A DNA stretch of 64,000 nucleotides from contig CACGUE010000001.1 in the NCBI GenBank assembly GCA_902576115.1, positions 1 through 64,000 of the forward strand. The letters run 5' to 3'. The notes beneath the pieces were generated by a model that did no database searches, was not told the DNA's origin, and saw nothing but the letters and a program-made list of their open reading frames with translations. Below are positions 58,232 to 64,000 of the stretch, in pieces; the first letter of the stretch is position 1; every line of letters begins with the position of its first letter. A program made the position numbers and the translations under genes. Source of the stretch: an uncultured Pelagibacteraceae bacterium (lineage in GTDB: Bacteria > Pseudomonadota > Alphaproteobacteria > Pelagibacterales > Pelagibacteraceae).

Positions 58232-58366
58232 ATGAAAAAAAGAAAAAGAAAAAAAAATATTAATAGAGATCATGAGTCAGTGCCTAAGATGTTTGCAAAA
58301 AAATACATATATTTCTATTATCCCTTTTTCTGGATCATTCTAATAATATTCTTATTACTAAAATGA
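58232..58366 (+). CDS. Candidate 44-aa small basic membrane protein (MKKRKRKKNINRDHESVPKMFAKKYIYFYYPFFWIILIIFLLLK)
   Basis: Manual translation; stop TGA overlaps the agmatinase-like ATG (ATGA); basic N-terminus and C-terminal hydrophobic helix; absent from the ORF track because of size. Confidence 0.55.
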   Translation: MKKRKRKKNINRDHESVPKMFAKKYIYFYYPFFWIILIIFLLLK

Positions 58367-59316
58367 CAAAGTCTAAAAAACCTATTCAGCCTGTTAGTGG
58401 CACAGAAGTGCCAAGATATGCGGGCCCTTCTACATTTGCAAGATTACCTGAGCTAAGAGATGTAGAAAGTTGTGATGTTGCTATTGTCGGAGTTCCATTT
58501 GATTCAGGAACTAGTTATAGACCAGGTGCAAGATTTGGCCCACAAAGTATTAGACAAGCATCTAGACATTTAAGGACTAATTATCATCCTAATTATGATG
58601 TAGAACCATTCAAAGTACAACAAGTTGCAGATGCAGGTGACATTACTTGTAATCCATTTAATATTGATGAAGCCATTAAACAAATTGAAGTAGGAGCAAC
58701 CGATTTATTAAATAAAGTTGGAGGAATAATAAGCCTTGGAGGAGATCACACAATTGCTGTGCCTTTACTTAGAGCAGCCAATAAAAAGAATAACGGACCC
58801 GTATCACTAGTTCATTTTGATGCCCATTTAGATACCTGGGATACCTACTTTGGAGCACCATATACTCATGGCACTCCATTTAGAAGAGCTCGTGAAGAAA
58901 ATTTATTTTTAGATGACGCCTCTATGCATGTAGGTATAAGAGGTCCACTTTATAGCAGAGATGATATAAAAAATGATGAAAGCTTTGGATTTAAAATTAT
59001 TCATTGTGATGAATTTCAAACAGAAGGAATTGATAAAATCGTTGAAAGAATAAAAAATAGAGTAGGTGATAATGCATTATATTTGTCCATTGATATTGAT
59101 GTATTAGATCCAGCATTTGCACCTGGCACAGGAACACCTGAAATTGCAGGAATGACCACAAGAGAAATGGTAAACGTCCTCAGGGGTTTATCAGGCTTAA
59201 ATTTGATTTCTGCAGATGTAGTTGAAGTTGCGCCTGCTTATGACCATGCAGAAGTAACTTCTCTAGCTGCAGCAACAATTGTTTATGAATTAACAAATTT
59301 ATTTGCAAAATCATGA
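58363..59316 (+). CDS. Ureohydrolase (agmatinase/guanidinobutyrase family)
   Basis: GGDHTIAVPLL, HFDAHLDTWD, SIDIDVLDPAFAPGTGTPEIAG metal-binding motifs. Confidence 0.9.
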   Translation: MTKSKKPIQPVSGTEVPRYAGPSTFARLPELRDVESCDVAIVGVPFDSGTSYRPGARFGPQSIRQASRHLRTNYHPNYDVEPFKVQQVADAGDITCNPFNIDEAIKQIEVGATDLLNKVGGIISLGGDHTIAVPLLRAANKKNNGPVSLVHFDAHLDTWDTYFGAPYTHGTPFRRAREENLFLDDASMHVGIRGPLYSRDDIKNDESFGFKIIHCDEFQTEGIDKIVERIKNRVGDNALYLSIDIDVLDPAFAPGTGTPEIAGMTTREMVNVLRGLSGLNLISADVVEVAPAYDHAEVTSLAAATIVYELTNLFAKS

Positions 59317-59336
59317 AGAAAGGATAATTTGCGCGC

Positions 59337-60770
59337 ATGATTGAAAAGAGAAATTTTTATATTAATGGTTCATGGGTTCCCCCAAAAAACCCAAAAGATA
59401 TTGAGGTCATAAATCCAGCAACAGAAAAAAATTGTGCAGTAATTTCCTTAGGCAGTAAGGAGGATATCAATGATGCAGTTTTAGCAGCTAAAGAAGCTTT
59501 TAAAACCTGGGGATTTACCTCTAAAGAAGAAAGATTGTCATTATTAGAAGTTTTTTATTCATTATATAAAAAAAGATGGAATGATATTACAGACGCAATT
59601 ATTCAAGAGATGGGAGCGCCAAAAGACTTTGCATCAAAACTACAAACAGGAACTGGTGCGAGTCATACAAAATCATTTATTCGTTATCTAAAAGAATTTG
59701 AATTCGAAAAACCTTTGGGAGATCATGCAAAAAATCAAAGAATAATATATGAGCCTAAAGGTGTGTGTGCATTAATAACACCGTGGAACTGGCCAATAAA
59801 TCAAGTTACTTTAAAAGTTATTCCTGCATTGGCCTCTGGTTGTACTATGATTTTAAAACCTTCAGAACTAGCACCTTTATCGGCAATGATCATAGCTGAG
59901 TTAATAGATGAAGCAAAATTTCCGAAAGGTGTTTTTAATTTAGTAAATGGAGATGGGGAAATAACTGGAGATGCATTAACAAGTCATCCAGATGTAAATA
60001 TGATCTCATTCACTGGCTCTACAAGAGCAGGGGCTTTAATTTCTCAAAATGCCGCAAAGGACTTTAAAAGAGTAAGTCTGGAGCTAGGAGGAAAAGGTGC
60101 AAATATTATATTTGAAGATGCTGATGCTGAGGCAATAGAAAGAGGTGCATTTAGATGTTTTAGAAATTCAGGACAATCATGTAATGCCCCTACAAGAATG
60201 CTTGTTGAAAAATCAATTTATAATGAAGCGATAAAAAGACTGAGAAAATATACAAATGAATTTAAAGTAGATGATCCAAATAAAAATGGAGAGCATATTG
60301 GTCCTGTAATTTCTGAAACTCAATTCAATAAAATTCAAGGTTTAATTCAAAAAGGAATAGATGAAGGAGCAAAATTAGTTGCAGGTGGAGTTGGAAAACC
60401 AAACGGATTAAATGATGGTTATTATGTAAAACCGACAGTTTTTGCAGATGTAAAAAATGAAATGGAAATTGCAAGAACAGAAATATTTGGTCCTGTTTTA
60501 TCTGTTATTCCATTTGAAACTGAAGAAGAGGCAATTAAAATTGCAAATGACACTGATTATGGATTAACAAACTATATTCAAACTCAAGATAAGGAAAAGG
60601 TACAAAGAGTTGCCAGAAAACTTAGATCTGGAATGGTTGATGTAAATGGTGCTGGTATTGCAGTTGATGCACCTTTTGGAGGTTTCAAACATTCTGGAAT
60701 TGGAAGGGAAGCGGGTAAAGAAGGATTGCTTGAATTTCTAGAAGTTAAATCTGTAGGTGGTTGGAATTAA
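59337..60770 (+). CDS. Aldehyde dehydrogenase family protein
   Basis: LELGGKGANIIFEDADAEAIERGAFRCFRNSGQSCNAPTRM, TEIFGPVLSVIPF. Confidence 0.92.
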   Translation: MIEKRNFYINGSWVPPKNPKDIEVINPATEKNCAVISLGSKEDINDAVLAAKEAFKTWGFTSKEERLSLLEVFYSLYKKRWNDITDAIIQEMGAPKDFASKLQTGTGASHTKSFIRYLKEFEFEKPLGDHAKNQRIIYEPKGVCALITPWNWPINQVTLKVIPALASGCTMILKPSELAPLSAMIIAELIDEAKFPKGVFNLVNGDGEITGDALTSHPDVNMISFTGSTRAGALISQNAAKDFKRVSLELGGKGANIIFEDADAEAIERGAFRCFRNSGQSCNAPTRMLVEKSIYNEAIKRLRKYTNEFKVDDPNKNGEHIGPVISETQFNKIQGLIQKGIDEGAKLVAGGVGKPNGLNDGYYVKPTVFADVKNEMEIARTEIFGPVLSVIPFETEEEAIKIANDTDYGLTNYIQTQDKEKVQRVARKLRSGMVDVNGAGIAVDAPFGGFKHSGIGREAGKEGLLEFLEVKSVGGWN

Positions 60771-61954
60771 TTTATAGATTTATCTTTTACACCTTTTAAA
60801 AAGTCTAGACATTTCTTTAATTCACTAAGTTCTATATATTCATCAATTTTATGAGCCTGTTCAATCGAACCGGGCCCACAAACTACAGTGCTAATGCCAA
60901 CTTCTTGAAAGAGTCCTGCCTCTGTTCCAAACGAAACAGCTTCTCTTGAATTGTCACCAGTTATACTAGAAACAAATTCACAAGCTTCGGAATCGTTCAA
61001 TCTAGTAAATCCAACTACTTCGCCTATAATTTCTTTTTTAATATAAGCATCTGAAAAAACTTTTTTCATTTCTGGCAATAGTTCTTTATCAACATAATCA
61101 TCTATTATTTGATTTACAAAATCTCCATCTTCTCTGACCACCGGTCTAGTTTCCCATTCAACTTTACATTTATCAGCGATAACATTATGAGCTATACCAC
61201 CTGAAACTCCACCAACTGATAATGTAGAATATGGTGGATTAAATATACAATCTTTAGGAGCTCTATCTTTTAGTTTTGATCTAATTTCTAGTAATTTGTT
61301 TACATACCTCGATGCATATTCAACTGCATTAACACCTTGGCCTGGTTTAGAACTATGACCAGCTAAACCTCCAAAGTGAACTGTATATTCATTCATACCT
61401 TTATGGGCATCAATGATTTTCATATTGGTTGGTTCACCAATAATGCAAATTCCATCTTTAATATCTCTTTTTTTTAATTCTTTTATTAATAATGGTGCAC
61501 CGATGCATGCAGTTTCTTCATCGAATGTAAATGAAAAGTGAATGTCTCTATCTAAATTATTTTCTTTAAATACAGGAGCATATGCTAGAGCACATGCAAT
61601 AAAACCTTTCATATCACAAGAACCTCTCCCAAATAATTTCTCATTTTTTATAGTTGCAACAAATGGATCAGTAGACCAGCCTTTTGAAACTGGAACTACA
61701 TCTGTGTGACCTGAGAGAATAATGGGTTTCTTACCATTTCCATTTTTAGATTTTAAAGAAGCAAAAAGATTAACTCGTTTTTTATCATCATCAAAAATTC
61801 TAAATGAAGTTGCTCCTAAATTTTTTAAAATTTCATCACAATAATTAATGAGACTATTATTATCGTTTCCAGAAATAGTTTTGAAAGCAATCAAATCTGT
61901 CAATATTCGTATCGAATTTTTATAAATTTTATCAGGATTATTTTCTGTACTCAT
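60767..61954 (-). CDS. argE: M20 family acetylornithine deacetylase (ArgE-like)
   Basis: ILSGHTDVVPVSKGWSTDPF, GRGSCDMKGFIACALA, FTFDEETACIGAPLL, IIGEPTNMKIIDAHKG. Confidence 0.88.
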   Translation of the reverse strand: MSTENNPDKIYKNSIRILTDLIAFKTISGNDNNSLINYCDEILKNLGATSFRIFDDDKKRVNLFASLKSKNGNGKKPIILSGHTDVVPVSKGWSTDPFVATIKNEKLFGRGSCDMKGFIACALAYAPVFKENNLDRDIHFSFTFDEETACIGAPLLIKELKKRDIKDGICIIGEPTNMKIIDAHKGMNEYTVHFGGLAGHSSKPGQGVNAVEYASRYVNKLLEIRSKLKDRAPKDCIFNPPYSTLSVGGVSGGIAHNVIADKCKVEWETRPVVREDGDFVNQIIDDYVDKELLPEMKKVFSDAYIKKEIIGEVVGFTRLNDSEACEFVSSITGDNSREAVSFGTEAGLFQEVGISTVVCGPGSIEQAHKIDEYIELSELKKCLDFLKGVKDKSIN

Positions 61955-61979
61955 TTACAAATCATTATATATTAAATTT

Positions 61980-62321
61980 ATGAAAGAACAAATTACGTAT
62001 GAAGACTTTGATAAAGTTGATATTAGATTGGGAACAATTATTTCTGTAAGAAAAAATGAAAAAGCAAGAAAACCTTCATTAGTTGTAGAAGTTGATTTTG
62101 GAGAAAAGATAGGGATAAAACAATCATCAGCTCAAATTACTCATTATTACAATGAAGAGAATCTTAAAGGAAAACAAGTAATTGGTGTTTGTAATTTTGC
62201 AGAAAAAAATATTGCAGGAGTTGTATCACAAGTATTAATTCTCGGAGCTATAGATGCAGAAGGTAGAGTAACCTTAGTTCATCCATCTCAAGAAGCAGAG
62301 AATGGATTACCAATTGCTTAA
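61980..62321 (+). CDS. csaA: CsaA-like tRNA-binding-domain protein
   Basis: YEDFDKVDIRLGTIISV ... KQVIGVCNFAEKNIAGVVSQVLILGA. Confidence 0.88.
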   Translation: MKEQITYEDFDKVDIRLGTIISVRKNEKARKPSLVVEVDFGEKIGIKQSSAQITHYYNEENLKGKQVIGVCNFAEKNIAGVVSQVLILGAIDAEGRVTLVHPSQEAENGLPIA

Positions 62322-62912
62322 ATGCATCCAGAACTATTATCATTAAGTTTATTTTTTTTTGTTACCAGTTGCTCACCTGGCCCAAATAATATTGTTGCAT
62401 CTCATTCAGGTTTTAATCATGGAGTAAAAAAAACTATACCTCTTATGTTAGGTGTTATATTTGGTTTTACCTCAATGCTATCTTTAGTCAATTTTGGGCT
62501 AATTAATGTTTTTAAATTATATCCAATAATTCAAAAGATTTTAGTTTTTACAGGGTCTGCATTTTTAGTTTATTTGGCTTACAGAATTTCATTTTCTAAA
62601 TCATCAAATCAAAAAGAAAAACTAGAACCTGTTAAATTTATAGAAACATTTCTTTTTCAATTTTTAAATCCTAAAGGAGTAATTGTTGCTATTATTGCAG
62701 TATCAACTTATATCGAATCTGGAGATAACTTTTTTACTTATTCTTTCTGGCTCCTAACTTCTGCCTTTTTCTTTGCTATATTTAGTATCTTATTCTGGAC
62801 TTTAATTGGTAAATTTATGAGAAAATTCGCGACAAATGAGAAATTTATTAAATGGTTCAATTATGTTATGTCAGCGCTTTTATTAGGCTGCATAGCTACA
62901 TTTTATTATTAA
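62322..62912 (+). CDS. LysE family translocator
   Basis: [39 protein letters not shown] typical LysE/RhtB N-terminus. Confidence 0.87.
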   Translation: MHPELLSLSLFFFVTSCSPGPNNIVASHSGFNHGVKKTIPLMLGVIFGFTSMLSLVNFGLINVFKLYPIIQKILVFTGSAFLVYLAYRISFSKSSNQKEKLEPVKFIETFLFQFLNPKGVIVAIIAVSTYIESGDNFFTYSFWLLTSAFFFAIFSILFWTLIGKFMRKFATNEKFIKWFNYVMSALLLGCIATFYY

Positions 62913-62914
62913 GT

Positions 62915-64000
62915 ATGAAACCAGGAGACAAAAACTCGTTCAATTCGTTAACTAAAATTTCAGTTAACGGCAAAAGTTATAATTTTTACTCACTGAAAGC
63001 GGCTGAGAAAAATGGTTTAACAGGTATATCAAAGCTTCCAAAATCATTGAAAGTCTTACTTGAAAATTTGTTAAGATTTGAAGACGATATAACAGTTAAT
63101 AAAAATCAAATTGAAGCTATTAAAGATTGGTTAAAATCTAAAAGTTCTAATACAGAAATTGCATATAGGCCTGCGAGAGTTTTACTTCAAGATTATACTG
63201 GAATTCCTGCGGTTGCAGATTTAGCTGCAATGAGAGAGGCTGTAAAAGAAAAAAATAAAGATCCAAGCACTATCAATCCATTATCATCAGTTGATTTGGT
63301 AATTGATCACTCTGTACAAGTAGATAAATTTGCAAATAAAAATTCATTAAAAGAAAATGTTGATATTGAATTTAATCGGAATGCTGAAAGATATTCTTTT
63401 CTCAAATGGGGGCAACAAGCATTCAATAATTTTAGAATAGTTCCACCGGGAACTGGAATATGTCATCAAGTTAATTTGGAATATCTTTCAAAAGTTGTTT
63501 GGAATGAAAAATATAAAGGTGAAGAATATATATTTCCAGATACTTTAGTTGGAACAGATAGTCATACAACTATGGTAAACGGCCTATCGGTTTTGGGCTG
63601 GGGCGTAGGAGGAATTGAAGCTGAAGCTGGAATGTTAGGTCAACCTATTTCGATGTTAATACCTGAAGTTATTGGGTTTGAAATGAAATCAAAAATGCCA
63701 GAAGGTACAACAGCAACTGATCTTGTTTTAACTGTAGTTAAAATGTTGAGAGATAAAGGAGTTGTGGGAAAGTTTGTCGAATTTTATGGTGAAGGACTGA
63801 AAAATCTGACTTTAGCAGATAGGGCTACTATAGCAAATATGGCACCCGAGTATGGTGCAACTTGTGGTTTTTTTCCAATAGATGATGAGACTTTAAAATA
63901 TTTAAAATTCTCAGGAAGAGATGATCAAAATGTTGAAATTGTAAAACAGTATGCTCAAGAACAAGGACTTTGGGCAAGTTTAGATGTAGAATTTACAGAC
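62915..64000 (+). CDS. acnA: Aconitate hydratase, N-terminal part (truncated by window edge)
   Basis: Manual translation from ATG at 62915: [86 protein letters not shown]; no stop before the window end. Confidence 0.95.
   Translation, partial: MKPGDKNSFNSLTKISVNGKSYNFYSLKAAEKNGLTGISKLPKSLKVLLENLLRFEDDITVNKNQIEAIKDWLKSKSSNTEIAYRPARVLLQDYTGIPAVADLAAMREAVKEKNKDPSTINPLSSVDLVIDHSVQVDKFANKNSLKENVDIEFNRNAERYSFLKWGQQAFNNFRIVPPGTGICHQVNLEYLSKVVWNEKYKGEEYIFPDTLVGTDSHTTMVNGLSVLGWGVGGIEAEAGMLGQPISMLIPEVIGFEMKSKMPEGTTATDLVLTVVKMLRDKGVVGKFVEFYGEGLKNLTLADRATIANMAPEYGATCGFFPIDDETLKYLKFSGRDDQNVEIVKQYAQEQGLWASLDVEFTD

Noticed and set aside
1-64000. Mobile element, prophage, CRISPR or defence island
   Set aside because: No transposase, integrase, phage structural, Cas, restriction or toxin-antitoxin motifs in the provided ORFs, and no evenly spaced direct repeats noticed.

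Overview
AT-rich, densely packed bacterial chromosome segment. The gene content, short intergenic gaps and many overlapping gene ends suggest a streamlined marine alphaproteobacterium of the SAR11/Pelagibacterales type; this taxonomic guess is inference only. I see no tRNA, rRNA, CRISPR, phage or transposon genes. The window is dominated by uptake and catabolism of small organic nitrogen and sulfur compounds. Five ABC importer systems are present: branched-chain/amide type; glycine-betaine/carnitine type ProVWX with a double-domain permease; spermidine/putrescine type; and a peptide type with fused ATPases. A likely gamma-butyrobetaine -> carnitine -> glycine betaine block lies at about 15.0-25.1 kb. 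Other metabolic genes include two homocysteine S-methyltransferase-like genes, a CsiD/GlaH-like dioxygenase, and an EutA-like plus DoeA/creatinase-like pair. A compact minus-strand cluster (41.5-48.9 kb) combines thiolase, DmdA-like, transthyretin/HIUase-like, ThDP lyase, FMN hydroxy-acid oxidase, peptidase E and GcvT-like genes, and its pathway is not obvious. A large subtilisin-like putative autotransporter (8.6-12.0 kb) is the main surface-protein feature. Two small membrane ORFs missing from the ORF track (7152-7220 and 58232-58366) overlap neighbouring genes by TAATG/ATGA junctions. Four strong hairpin terminators were found, two of them directly after substrate-binding protein genes inside transporter operons. 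Aconitase runs off the right edge.
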